Source of the DNA: Thioclava sp. ES.031
Lineage (GTDB): Bacteria; Pseudomonadota; Alphaproteobacteria; Rhodobacterales; Rhodobacteraceae
Direction of reading: 5' to 3'
Length of the DNA stretch: 64,000 bases
Assembly: GCF_002563775.1 (NCBI RefSeq)
Contig: NZ_PDJO01000001.1
Coordinates: forward strand, 2,544,501 to 2,608,500
Positions within the stretch are counted from its first letter, which is position 1. The number at the start of each line of letters is the position of its first letter. Shown here piece by piece: positions 35,411 through 44,351 of this stretch. The notes below the pieces were generated by a model. That model saw only the letters and a list, made by a program, of their open reading frames with translations, was not told the DNA's origin and made no database searches. Made by a program: the position numbers and the translations under genes.

Positions 35411-35823
35411 ACCTAAAAAAGCCCCGCGACCAAAGTCTCCCAAGAGGTGGACCAATCGAAAGTTTGCGGAAACCGAAGCGAAGCCCGCGTGTTGATTATC
35501 GTAGGTCGGCGATCACTGAGATACGCCGAAACCGTGCCCAAAACTTAGCTCCCTGATCGAACTCGCAGGAGGCGTCCTCTTGAAACATGCAAATTTCGTC
35601 CGAAGCTTGATCGAGCACCCAATATTGGCTGACTACTTGACGTCAGGCATGGCCTTTTCGCTACCGACGACGCGAACGCCAACTGCAGACTTACACTTTC
35701 TCATATCCAAGCATCCTCTGGGGTGGGAGCGACTTCCCGCAACTCGCTTCAGTCATCCCGGCAAGGAGCCTGCGCTTCGGCGCGGGACAGGCGTCGGCTC
35801 TATGATCTGGCCTGGACGACGCA
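35411..35823. other. Intergenic region upstream of the MscS gene
   Basis: These 413 bases hold no supported gene. A frame from 35580 overlaps the start of the channel gene and has no recognisable content. No terminator or consensus promoter was found by eye. Confidence 0.5.
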
Positions 35824-36930
35824 ATGGTTCTCGCAATGCGAATTCTTGAACTCATCCGAGAGGCGGTCGCCAAAGGCCCTCAATGGCTCGGGCCTGCGAT
35901 TGTTTTAATTGGTGCGCTTCTACTCTCGTTGCTAGTGCATTGGGCGGTCTTTCGCATCCTTAGGAGGTGGGTAGAGGCAGATAATGGCATTGCCGGCTCG
36001 TCCTTGCGGCAAGCGAAGAGACCGATGCGGTTGGCTTTCGTGCTGGCCGCATTGGCGATCACTGTCCCCCGCACCGATCTGCCTTGGCGGATACAGGACG
36101 TTTTGGGGCACATATTTCTGATCCTGCTGATCGTTTTGATAGGTTGGACCTTCATCCTTGTAACCCAACGATTGAGCGACCGCGTGATCCGTCGCCAACG
36201 GATGGACCTGGACGACAATCTCGCCGCACGCAAGCTCGTCACGCAGTTCCGCGTGTTACGGCGAACCGCCACGATCCTGCTGGTGATCTTTACCGTCACG
36301 GGTGTGCTACTGACCTTCGAGCCAGTGCAGAAATATGGCGGAAGCCTGTTCGCCTCCGCAGGTGCGGCGGGGCTGATCCTCGGGCTGGCAGCGCGACCTG
36401 TCCTCGCAAACCTGATTGCGGGCATCCAGATCGCCATCACCCAGCCGATCCGGTTAGAAGATGTGGTGATCGTGGATGGCGAGTGGGGCTGGATCGAGGA
36501 GATCTTCGCCACATACGTTGTTGTGCGGATCTGGGACTGGAGACGGATGCTGGTGCCGCTGAGCTATTTCATCGAACAGCCCTTTCAAAACTGGACCCGT
36601 GAAAATGCGTCGATCATCGGTGCCGTGCACTGGTATCTCGACTATACGGTGCCTACGACCGAAGTGCGCGAAAAGCTCGAGGAGATCGTCCGCGAGTCTC
36701 CGCATTGGGACGGTCAAGTGATCAACCTTCAGGTCACGGATGCCGACAAGGACGCCGTCGTGCTCCGTGGCTTAATGAGTGCACGCACCTCTCCGCAGGC
36801 TTGGGACCTGCGTTGCGAAGTGAGAGAGAAGCTGATCGCGTGGCTACAGGAAGCCTACCCCGAAGCACTCCCGAGGCTGCGCGCGGAACTCGTTTCGTCG
36901 CCTGCTGATACGGGCGCGACGCCAGCCTGA
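35824..36930 (+). CDS. MscS-family mechanosensitive channel
   Basis: This 368-residue protein has about four to five membrane helices and the MscS pore and beta domain (SAGAAGLILGLAARPVLANL, IAITQPIRLEDVVIVDGEWG, then FATYVVVRIWDWRRMLVPLS). The beta-domain WGWIEEI variant is typical of larger alphaproteobacterial MscS proteins. It releases solutes on osmotic downshift from the inner membrane. The ATG at 35824 or 35836 may be used. 27 bases before the oxidoreductase gene, likely same operon. Confidence 0.92.
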   Translation: MVLAMRILELIREAVAKGPQWLGPAIVLIGALLLSLLVHWAVFRILRRWVEADNGIAGSSLRQAKRPMRLAFVLAALAITVPRTDLPWRIQDVLGHIFLILLIVLIGWTFILVTQRLSDRVIRRQRMDLDDNLAARKLVTQFRVLRRTATILLVIFTVTGVLLTFEPVQKYGGSLFASAGAAGLILGLAARPVLANLIAGIQIAITQPIRLEDVVIVDGEWGWIEEIFATYVVVRIWDWRRMLVPLSYFIEQPFQNWTRENASIIGAVHWYLDYTVPTTEVREKLEEIVRESPHWDGQVINLQVTDADKDAVVLRGLMSARTSPQAWDLRCEVREKLIAWLQEAYPEALPRLRAELVSSPADTGATPA

Positions 36931-36957
36931 TCCGCGTCCGACAACAGGAGAAGTGGC

Positions 36958-37929
36958 ATGGAAGACGATACAGACATTTCGACCCTCGCGTTACTTGGCG
37001 GGGCGCATGTGCATCTGCCGGACCACCTACAGCACATGAAGGCGCGCGGCTTTCGCGTCGGGTTTGTGCATGACCGCGATCTCGAGCGGCGCGACCGGCT
37101 TTGTGCCGAGCTTGACGCCAAGCCGCTCACCACGCTCGACGAGCTTGTCGGCTTGCAAGCAGCGGGTGCCGTCGTCTGCAGCGAGACAGCCCACCATGCC
37201 ATTGATATCGGAGCGGCGCTCTTAGCGGGACTCCCGACCTTTTCGGAAAAGCCACTCACCGGCAGCGCTCGCGACGCCGAGGTCTTGGCGCAGCAATCAG
37301 CCAAGGCGGGAGTAATATTGCACACCGCGTATTTCTTCCGGACCCTCCCCGCCCTGCGCAAGGCGAAAGACTGGATTTCCGAGGGGCGTCTGGGCACGGT
37401 GCGATCGGCGAGGATGCTCTTCAATCATGACGGCGGCTATGCGGATTGGCTGGATCTCGACTGTTGGATGACCGACCCGGAGCTTGCCTGCTACGACGGG
37501 TTCGTCGACGAGGCAGTGCACGCGATCGACGCTTTGCAGTGGATCTTGGGCCCCGTCCGCAAGGGAAATGCGGTCACCGGCAACGCGCTGGGGTGGCCCT
37601 TGAACGATCACGGCGCCGCAATCCTGCGCTTTGCGAGCGGCGCTACCGGCGTCGTCGAAGCGGGCTGGACCGACACCCGGATGCGGCTCGAGTTGGACCT
37701 CGTGGGCGACGCCGGGGCGATTTCGCTGAAGAATGGCGAGATGACCCTGACACTGCGCGGGGCCGAGAGTCCGACCGAGCGCGTGGTGCTCGATCCGCTC
37801 GATGCGGGCACCGGCATCGTGCCCTTTCTGAGCGCGCTTAAGGGCCGTGCCGCACCGGGGCTGGTCTCGGCTGGCGAGGCGGCGCGCGTCAACCGGGTGC
37901 TGGACGATCTCGGGCTTCGGCTCAACTGA
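36958..37929 (+). CDS. Gfo/Idh/MocA-family oxidoreductase
   Basis: This 323-residue protein has a Rossmann-like N-terminus, the EKP motif (TFSEKPLTGSARDAEVLAQ) and a C-terminal domain with CYDGFVDEAVHAIDALQWI, where Asp and His would be catalytic. The N-terminal glycine motif is degenerate (LALLGGAHVHLPDHL). It probably oxidises or reduces a sugar derivative with NAD(P). GGAGAAG precedes the ATG. It forms an operon with the SDR 21 bases downstream. Confidence 0.87.
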   Translation: MEDDTDISTLALLGGAHVHLPDHLQHMKARGFRVGFVHDRDLERRDRLCAELDAKPLTTLDELVGLQAAGAVVCSETAHHAIDIGAALLAGLPTFSEKPLTGSARDAEVLAQQSAKAGVILHTAYFFRTLPALRKAKDWISEGRLGTVRSARMLFNHDGGYADWLDLDCWMTDPELACYDGFVDEAVHAIDALQWILGPVRKGNAVTGNALGWPLNDHGAAILRFASGATGVVEAGWTDTRMRLELDLVGDAGAISLKNGEMTLTLRGAESPTERVVLDPLDAGTGIVPFLSALKGRAAPGLVSAGEAARVNRVLDDLGLRLN

Positions 37930-37950
37930 ACACGCGAAAGGAGCACGACG

Positions 37951-38748
37951 ATGGATTATGGACTTCACGGCAAAACCGCCCTGGTCACGGGCGGTGCCTC
38001 GGGTATCGGCAAGGCCGCCGCCAGAACGCTGCTGGCCGAGGGCGCGCAGGTTATCCTCGTGGATCTCAAGGGCGACGAGGTGTCCCGCGCCGCCAAGGAG
38101 CTCGGCCGCGGCACCTGTGCCCTTCAGGCCGATCTGCGCGATCCGAACCAGATCAAGGGTCTCGCAGCAACCACGCAGGAGCGCTTCACCATGCCGGACA
38201 TCCTTGTCTGCGCGGCCGGTGTCACCGGCGCCAAGGGGCACCCGCTAGAGATGACGGACAGTGACTGGCATGACGCGTGGGAGAGCGATTTCATGTCGGT
38301 CGTCCGCACCGTGCGCGCCTTCGAGCCGACGATGGAAAACCGTGGCTGGGGTCGGGTCGTAATCCTATGCTCCGAGAATGCGGCGCAGCCTTATGAAAAC
38401 GAGGCCGTCTATAATGTCGCCAAAGCGGCCCTTCTGAATTTCGCCAAGGGGCTGAGCGGGGTGGCCGCGCGCCGGGGCGTGCTGGTCAATTGCGTCTCCC
38501 CCGCCTTTATCGAGACCCCCATGACCGACGGGATGATGACCCAGAAAGCTGAGGCGGAGGGTGTCAGCCGTGATGAGGCCGTCCAGAGCTTCCTGAAGTC
38601 GGAACGTCCCTGGCTGGCGCTGGAGCGGCGTGGAAGACCGGAGGAAGTAGCCGCAGCCATCGCCTTCCTTTGTTCCGAACAGGCCAGTTTCGTCGTCGGC
38701 GCCAACTACCGTGTGGATGGAGGGTCCGTCGCCGCGATTGCGATTTGA
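37951..38748 (+). CDS. Short-chain dehydrogenase/reductase
   Basis: This 265-residue classical SDR has TGGASGIGKAAARTLLAEG (cofactor), a CAAG variant of the NNAG motif, a catalytic Ser in ILCSENAAQ and YNVAKAALLNFAK with Tyr and Lys. An Asp after beta-2 (ILVDLKGDE) favours NAD. Substrate unknown; with the upstream Gfo/Idh enzyme it may act on a sugar or polyol. AAAGGAG precedes the ATG. Confidence 0.92.
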   Translation: MDYGLHGKTALVTGGASGIGKAAARTLLAEGAQVILVDLKGDEVSRAAKELGRGTCALQADLRDPNQIKGLAATTQERFTMPDILVCAAGVTGAKGHPLEMTDSDWHDAWESDFMSVVRTVRAFEPTMENRGWGRVVILCSENAAQPYENEAVYNVAKAALLNFAKGLSGVAARRGVLVNCVSPAFIETPMTDGMMTQKAEAEGVSRDEAVQSFLKSERPWLALERRGRPEEVAAAIAFLCSEQASFVVGANYRVDGGSVAAIAI

Positions 38749-39067
38749 TAGTCAAAGATTGGACAAATACTTAAAAAACGCATTATCCGCTAGATCGGCA
38801 TCACAATGATCCCGCGTGACCTCGAGACGCTTCCGGCCCCTCAAGACGCTTCCGGCATCGTCTAATTTCGGTAGGATCGTCAAAAGTTTGACTCTGCTTT
38901 TGCGGGATTTCTCCGCTGCGGTGAGCGCCCCTTACGTTTGCCCTTCTCTGGCAACTCAATGATTGCAGCCCAGAAAACCTGCCCCCTGCACAGGAACATC
39001 CCTGATCAGCTCGCGTTGTGGTCAAAAGCAATTGACCGAGGAAAATTTGATCTGAGAGGAGGCTGTC
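38749..39067. other. Intergenic region upstream of the MFS gene
   Basis: These 319 bases hold a consensus EcfG promoter (38993-39017) and a short direct repeat of AGACGCTTCCGGC at 38825 and 38844 (19-base period). No gene is supported. Confidence 0.6.
38993..39017 (+). promoter_or_regulatory. EcfG-type general stress promoter
   Basis: GGAAC, 16 bases, CGTT: exact match to the EcfG consensus, 51 bases before the MFS permease ATG. Confidence 0.78.
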
Positions 39068-40522
39068 ATGGCTGGCGCAACAGGGCAAACGGTTCAAACA
39101 GACATTCCCGCCCGTATGGATCGATTGCCGTGGTCTCGATTCCACCTGACGATCATCGTCGCCCTCGGCGTCACCTGGATTCTCGACGGCCTCGAAGTCA
39201 CCCTCAAGGGGGCCGTCTCCAGCGTCCTTCAAGAACCCGAGAGCCTCGGCTTCACGAGTTCGCAGATCGGGATGATCGCGTCCTTCTACATCACCGGGGC
39301 GGTTCTTGGCGCGCTCTTGTTCGGCTATCTCACGGATCGTTTCGGGCGTAAGATGTTTTTCTTCATCACGCTCGCCGTCTATCTCGTCGGCGCACTCCTG
39401 ACAGCCTTCTCCTGGAACCTATGGAGCTTCGTGGCTTTCCGGTTCATCACCGGTCTTGGCATTGGCGGCGAATATGCCGCGATCAATTCGACGATCGACG
39501 AGATGATCCCTGCCCGCGTGCGCGGTCAGGTCGCGCTTGGCGTGAATGGGTCCTACTGGCTCGGTGCCGCGCTCGGCGCGCTATCGACAATCGTGCTGCT
39601 AAACCCAGACTATCTCCCGGTCGATATGGGCTGGCGTCTCGGTTTCGGCATCGGGGCTGTGCTTGGCGGCATCATCCTCTACATGCGCCGCCATCTTCCC
39701 GAGAGCCCGCGCTGGCTCGCCACGCATGATCGGCTGGACGAGGCCGAAGATATCGTGAGCGACATCGAGAAGCGCACGAGCGAGCAAACCGGCGAAGAGC
39801 TCTCGAAGGTGCCGGACGACGACAAGATCAAGATCCGGCCGCAGAAATCGTTCTCTCTGATAAAAATTGTCAAGGCGATGTTCTCGACGCACCGGAAACG
39901 GGCGTTGCTCGGCCTCGTCCTGATGAGTTCGCAGGCGTTTCTCTACAACGCGATCTTCTTTACCTACGCGCTCGTTCTGTCGAACTTCTTCGACGTCCCC
40001 TCAAAGAGCACCGGACTCTATCTTGTGCCTTTCGCCATCGGCAACTTTCTTGGCGTGATTGTTCTGGGTCGACTGTTCGACAAGATCGGCCGCCGGGTGA
40101 TGATCTCGCTCAGCTACGGCCTGTCCGCAGCCATCCTGATGGCTACCGGTTACATGTTCGCCCAAGGCTACCTGACCGCCATTACGCTCACGGCGCTCTG
40201 GTCAGTGATCTTCTTCTTCGCCTCGGCGGCTGCAAGTTCCGCCTATCTGACGGTGAGCGAGGTGTTCCCGCTCGAGACGCGTGCGCTCGCGATTGCGATC
40301 TTCTATTCGATCGGCACGGCGGCTGGCGGCATCGTTTCGCCTTGGATCTTCGGCATGCTGATCGACACTGGCTCCGCTTGGAACGTGTTCTACGGCTACC
40401 TCTTCGCCGGTGCGCTGATGACAGTGGCCGCCGTCACTGAAGCGGTCATCGGGATCGATGCCGAACAGGAGTCCTTGGAGGACGTGGCAGATCCTCTCTC
40501 CGCCGAGGAGGCGAGCCAGTAA
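39068..40522 (+). CDS. MFS transporter (sugar/metabolite:H+ symporter type)
   Basis: This 484-residue protein has twelve membrane helices with family motifs (GYLTDRFGRKMFF between helices 2 and 3, GIGGEYAAINS, RRHLPESPRWLA in the central loop, GRLFDKIGRRVMI). This resembles the sugar-porter and aromatic-acid/H+ symporter groups. Substrate unknown. GAGAGGAGG precedes the ATG; an exact EcfG promoter lies upstream, so uptake is probably stress-induced. Confidence 0.92.
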   Translation: MAGATGQTVQTDIPARMDRLPWSRFHLTIIVALGVTWILDGLEVTLKGAVSSVLQEPESLGFTSSQIGMIASFYITGAVLGALLFGYLTDRFGRKMFFFITLAVYLVGALLTAFSWNLWSFVAFRFITGLGIGGEYAAINSTIDEMIPARVRGQVALGVNGSYWLGAALGALSTIVLLNPDYLPVDMGWRLGFGIGAVLGGIILYMRRHLPESPRWLATHDRLDEAEDIVSDIEKRTSEQTGEELSKVPDDDKIKIRPQKSFSLIKIVKAMFSTHRKRALLGLVLMSSQAFLYNAIFFTYALVLSNFFDVPSKSTGLYLVPFAIGNFLGVIVLGRLFDKIGRRVMISLSYGLSAAILMATGYMFAQGYLTAITLTALWSVIFFFASAAASSAYLTVSEVFPLETRALAIAIFYSIGTAAGGIVSPWIFGMLIDTGSAWNVFYGYLFAGALMTVAAVTEAVIGIDAEQESLEDVADPLSAEEASQ

Positions 40523-40788
40523 CGGATCTGCGCCGCAAACCGCGAAGCCAGCGACCCGAAACATGAGCATATGTCTATGCCGAGCCGTGCGATCGCCATG
40601 CGCGCGCGGCTCGGGCGCGGTTTCCGGGGCTGAGAACCATGTTATTGCAGCAGGGAAACTTGGTGAATCGTTTGTTCGACATTCTCGACGCCCAGCCCAA
40701 TGACGACTGAGACGCTGAATGTCTTCTAGTCCTACAAAAATGCTGTTTTGAGCCTCACCAGCATTGAGACGGATCGACCCGCATTTCT

Positions 40789-40971
40789 TCATTCAGAGGT
40801 CGTTCCGCGTTCCTTTTTGAGGCGAACATAGGCCGCATATCCGACCTTTACCGGCGAATATCTGGTGACGTTTTCTACGAACTCTCCCTCGAAAGGGTCA
40901 TCAACCTTCGGCAGTTGGTCCACATTCTTGTCCGCTCGCAACCCACCTGAATATTCAACTTTGATCTTCAT
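40789..40971 (-). CDS. Small hypothetical protein at end of the oxidoreductase operon
   Basis: This 60-residue protein reads MKIKVEYSGGLRADKNVDQL, then PKVDDPFEGEFVENVTRY and YAAYVRLKKERGTTSE. It has no membrane or export signal. The ATG at 40971 is preceded by GAGGAAATC; a longer frame upstream lacks such a site. It lies 61 bases after the GMC flavoprotein gene on the same strand. Function unknown; a small accessory subunit is possible. Confidence 0.65.
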   Translation of the reverse strand: MKIKVEYSGGLRADKNVDQLPKVDDPFEGEFVENVTRYSPVKVGYAAYVRLKKERGTTSE

Positions 40972-41032
40972 GATTTCCTCGCCACTCCCTTTTTCCATTG
41001 CAGCCGACTGCGGCCCCCTATGCGCCAGATAG

Positions 41033-42679
41033 TCAGTCGAAGCGCGCATCAATAATCCTGTCCGCGATCCGCGCGGCGTTGGCGAGGATCGTCATCGCCG
41101 GGTTGACACCGCCACCTGTGGGCATGAGTGAACCATCGCAAATCCAGAGATTATCGACATTCCACACGCGCCCCATATCGTCGGTGACCGAGGTCTCGGG
41201 ATCGTCACCCATCGGGCAGCCACCCATCAAGTGTGCAGTGCTCTGCGTTTCAAACAGATTTTTGCCACCTGCAGCACGCATCATTCGTGACATGAATTTC
41301 CTCCCATGTCCCTGCAGACGCCTGTCATTGTCGCAAAAAGAATGCGTGACCTTGGCTCGTGGGAGCCCAAGTTCATCCGTCTCGTCAGCCAAGGTCACGC
41401 GATTGTCGACCTGTGGCATCGACTCTCCGACCATCTTCAGCCCGGCCATCCGATTGTAACGCCCCATGGCTTCGAGCAGGTCATCCCCGAACATTCCCGT
41501 AGATGAAGTCAAAGTCCCGGCGAAATCTCCGGGCAACGGTCCCTGGCTCATGAAGGAATAACCACCATCGAAATTTTTGCTCGGGTCGTCGTCGGCATAA
41601 TTCCAATGTTCACAGGTCGCCATCGATGGGGGCCCCTTATACCAACGAATTTCCTCGTCGAACTCGCCCCATACGGCGTCGTTCGCATGCACCATGAGAT
41701 TGCGCCCCACGAGTCCGTCTGCATTGCCGAGACCCTGGGGATGCTGAGCAGTCGACGAGTTGAGCAACAAGCGCGGTGTTTCGATCGAATAGCCTGCCGC
41801 TACCACATTCTCAGCCTTCTGGAAGCGCCACTTCCCATCGCGATAGTAGCTCACCCCGGTCGCGCGCCCGTCTGCACCGGTTTCGATCCGCCCCACCATC
41901 GCCAGATCTCGCACCTCGGCGCCCGCCTTGATCGCGCGCGGAACATAGGTAATCGGCATGCTCTGCTTGGCGTTGATCGAGCAGCCGATCTTGCACATGC
42001 CGCGATAGGCGCAGGGCGGCGATTTCCCGCTCGGTGCGGAGACGGTGCAAAGCGGAGTCGGCGCCCAGTCGACGCCAAGCGCCTCTGCCCCGCGCGCCAA
42101 CACCAGACCGGCTTCGTTTACCTCATGCTCGCGATAGGGATAGCGCCCGCGATCGGGCCCCCACGGGTAGCGGATCGGCCCAGAGATCTTCAGCGCCTCC
42201 TCGACCTCGTCATAGTAGCGCCACATCTCGCGCCAATCGACCGGCCAGTCGCGACCGTAGCCCAGCTTCGAGCGGGCCTTAAACCATTCGGGGCGGAAGC
42301 GCAGCGACACCATCTGGAAATGCACTGAGGATCCGCCGACCGCGCGCCCGGAATTGTTTGCGCCCAACTCGATCGGATCGTCGCCATCCGAGATCCGCGG
42401 GTCGAGCCAGTAGAGCTTCTCCTGCTCGCGCTCGTCGGACGCGAAGTCTCGCCTGGGCTGGAAGAAGGGACCGGCGTCGAACAGCACCACCGACATTCCG
42501 GCCTCGGCGAGCTTGGCGGCGAGAACCGATCCGCCGCAGCCCGCACCGACGATCACGAAATCGACCGGCGCGTTCTTAGGGTATTCGCGCATCGGCACCT
42601 GTCCTTCGCGCTTGAAGACATCCGGGGCGTGGCCATTCACCGCGCGGGGGCGATCATTGCGGGGCGCGTCTTGTGTCAT
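41033..42679 (-). CDS. GMC-family flavoprotein dehydrogenase (gluconate/glucose dehydrogenase-like)
   Basis: This 548-residue protein has FAD-binding FVIVGAGCGGSVLAAKLAEA, GRAVGGSSVHF, and a C-terminal active region (STAHLMGGCPMG, PTGGGVNPAMTILANAA). A Cys group CAYRGMCKIGC resembles the cysteine cluster that holds a 3Fe-4S centre in FAD glucose dehydrogenases and supports that type. Its ATG overlaps the stop of the subunit-3-like gene by four bases (ATGA). It probably oxidises a sugar, sugar acid or polyol. No signal peptide. Confidence 0.9.
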   Translation of the reverse strand: MTQDAPRNDRPRAVNGHAPDVFKREGQVPMREYPKNAPVDFVIVGAGCGGSVLAAKLAEAGMSVVLFDAGPFFQPRRDFASDEREQEKLYWLDPRISDGDDPIELGANNSGRAVGGSSVHFQMVSLRFRPEWFKARSKLGYGRDWPVDWREMWRYYDEVEEALKISGPIRYPWGPDRGRYPYREHEVNEAGLVLARGAEALGVDWAPTPLCTVSAPSGKSPPCAYRGMCKIGCSINAKQSMPITYVPRAIKAGAEVRDLAMVGRIETGADGRATGVSYYRDGKWRFQKAENVVAAGYSIETPRLLLNSSTAQHPQGLGNADGLVGRNLMVHANDAVWGEFDEEIRWYKGPPSMATCEHWNYADDDPSKNFDGGYSFMSQGPLPGDFAGTLTSSTGMFGDDLLEAMGRYNRMAGLKMVGESMPQVDNRVTLADETDELGLPRAKVTHSFCDNDRRLQGHGRKFMSRMMRAAGGKNLFETQSTAHLMGGCPMGDDPETSVTDDMGRVWNVDNLWICDGSLMPTGGGVNPAMTILANAARIADRIIDARFD

Positions 42680-43299
42680 GCCTGATCCTCCCATGTTCCG
42701 AAGGGCGCCTCCCAAGGGTCGATCTGGCCGACTTTGAGCCGGACATAGCCGCGTGGCGATGCCGGGCCGCCATAGCCGATCTCGCTCATCGCGGCAGGAG
42801 CGCTGTAATAGATTTGCACGATCTGCTTGAGCAGAAGCGCGCGGAAGAATTTCTGCGGCGGCATCTCCTGCCACGCCTCGGGCGCGCGACAGTCGCCGCG
42901 ATCGATGGAGCGCAGCAGGCGCGCCTGCTTGGGCCGGACGAGCTCGCAAAATCCGCGTCCGTCGAACGCTGCGCGCGCCTCGGCGTCGATCGCCTCAAGC
43001 CCGCGCAGCCATGCGTCGCGCTCGGGCGGCATCGTGGCGAACCGCGTGCCGGTGCCACGACCTGCGTGCAGGGCAGCATCGATGAAGGGCGCGATGGGCA
43101 CGGGCTCGGGGCGGCGCTGCGGGATCACCACCGCGCAGAGCGCCTCCAAAAGCGCGAACTGGTTCGGGTCAAGAAAGCGGCGCGGCGGCGGATCACGCCG
43201 CGCGCGCAGAACCTCGCGTGTCTGATCGTCGAAGGACGGGCTGTCCCATTTGTCGAGCACGTCATAGCCGGGATACGGGGTGCGGAACGGTTGGCTCAT
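42676..43299 (-). CDS. Gluconate 2-dehydrogenase subunit 3-like protein
   Basis: This 207-residue protein has the subunit-3 pattern (RFLDPNQFALLEALCAVVIP, later FFRALLLKQIVQIYYSAP, GPASPRGY). In known enzymes subunit 3 is a small Tat-exported partner of the GMC flavoprotein. Here no twin-arginine signal is seen at the start (MSQPFRTPYPGYDVLDKWDS), so the complex may stay in the cytoplasm. It overlaps both neighbours by four bases. Confidence 0.87.
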   Translation of the reverse strand: MSQPFRTPYPGYDVLDKWDSPSFDDQTREVLRARRDPPPRRFLDPNQFALLEALCAVVIPQRRPEPVPIAPFIDAALHAGRGTGTRFATMPPERDAWLRGLEAIDAEARAAFDGRGFCELVRPKQARLLRSIDRGDCRAPEAWQEMPPQKFFRALLLKQIVQIYYSAPAAMSEIGYGGPASPRGYVRLKVGQIDPWEAPFGTWEDQA

Positions 43300-44282
43300 A
43301 TCGCCGCCCTTTCCTTGTTCTGGCGCGGTTGATCCTCCCCCACCGCGAGCAGATCAAGCGCCGCGCGCCCGGTCTTGCCGAGCCCCGCGAAGCTGATCGG
43401 CGCGGGCATCGGCGGCCCCGCCAGCGTCGTCTGCCGCCAGTTGCGCCAGCCCGCCGAATTGCGCGCGACTCCGAGGGCGTGAAAGCCGGTGCCGACATAG
43501 CCAAGCCCCTCGACCGCACGCAGCAGCAGGGTAAGCGGGCGCCGGAAATGCCGATGCGGATAGATCGCCTGCGCCATCAGCCCGGCAGCGGCAAGCGGCG
43601 GCAGCGTGACCGGCAGATACATCGCCTTGTCATGGAACGCGCCGCGGAAATGCAGCAACGCGACCTCGCCGGATTCCGCCACGAGCGCGAGCGCGGTGAG
43701 GCAGGCCAGTTCGCGCCCGTGCAGATGCTCGTAGCCCTCGGTCTGGGCCATCCGATGGGTCACCATCCCGAACAGACCGCTCATGATCAATGCCCCCGGT
43801 GCCCCGAGCGGCGCGGCGTAGAACAGGTTGTTCCACGAAATCCCGCCGGGCCGGCGGCTGATGTTGCGCAGGTGAAACCCCATGCCGGCAATCCCGATCC
43901 CGACGGAAGAGAGATGCGTCACCTCAAGCACGCGGCCACGCTTTCTGCGCCGGGGCTCGGCCAAGGCGGCGGCCATCGCGGTCGCCCCTGTCAGGGGGGC
44001 CACATACATCTCGTCGCGGCGGAAATCGCCCCGCAGATGTTCCAGCGCGCTGTCGAAGAGGACGCTGGCACCCATGATTGCGGCCCCGTCCCGACCGAGC
44101 CGCAGCGCCTCGCGCTTGTTGCGCGACCGCTTAACCGGATTGGCGGAGCGTGGGCGGCGCGCGGCCAGCCCGGCGGCGACGAAACCGAGGCCCACGCCCG
44201 CGACGATGGCGCCCAGCCCGATGCCGCCGACGGGGCGCCGGGTGCGGCGTCGGAACGTGTCATATATCCTGTCATGGGTCAT
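43296..44282 (-). CDS. Hypothetical multi-pass membrane protein
   Basis: This 328-residue protein has about five to seven hydrophobic segments (GIGLGAIVAGVGLGFVAAGL, LGAPGALIMSGLFGMVTH, LTLPPLAAAGLMAQAI-type) and many His residues (EVTHLSSVGIGIAGMGFH, HLRNISRR, LHFRGAFHDKAM) spaced as possible haem or quinone ligands. I recognise no family. It overlaps the subunit-3-like gene by four bases, so it may be the membrane partner of the flavoprotein complex. AGGAGGAAAGG precedes the ATG. Confidence 0.75.
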   Translation of the reverse strand: MTHDRIYDTFRRRTRRPVGGIGLGAIVAGVGLGFVAAGLAARRPRSANPVKRSRNKREALRLGRDGAAIMGASVLFDSALEHLRGDFRRDEMYVAPLTGATAMAAALAEPRRRKRGRVLEVTHLSSVGIGIAGMGFHLRNISRRPGGISWNNLFYAAPLGAPGALIMSGLFGMVTHRMAQTEGYEHLHGRELACLTALALVAESGEVALLHFRGAFHDKAMYLPVTLPPLAAAGLMAQAIYPHRHFRRPLTLLLRAVEGLGYVGTGFHALGVARNSAGWRNWRQTTLAGPPMPAPISFAGLGKTGRAALDLLAVGEDQPRQNKERAAI

Positions 44283-44351
44283 TGCGTGTTCCCTTTCCTC
44301 CTGCCGAATCCTTTTTCGTCCCAGCGTGAGACCATGCGCCGGGATCTGTGC

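Noticed and set aside
35580..35849. 89-residue plus-strand frame before the MscS gene
   Set aside because: Overlaps the channel start, no ribosome-binding site, composition changes within the frame.
38825..38856. Two copies of AGACGCTTCCGGC with 19-base period, considered as a CRISPR-like or operator repeat
   Set aside because: Only two copies and no further spacing pattern; a short accidental or local duplication. No CRISPR array was seen in the window.
38801..39232. 143-residue minus-strand frame before the MFS gene
   Set aside because: Overlaps the MFS coding start and contains the EcfG promoter region; no domain.
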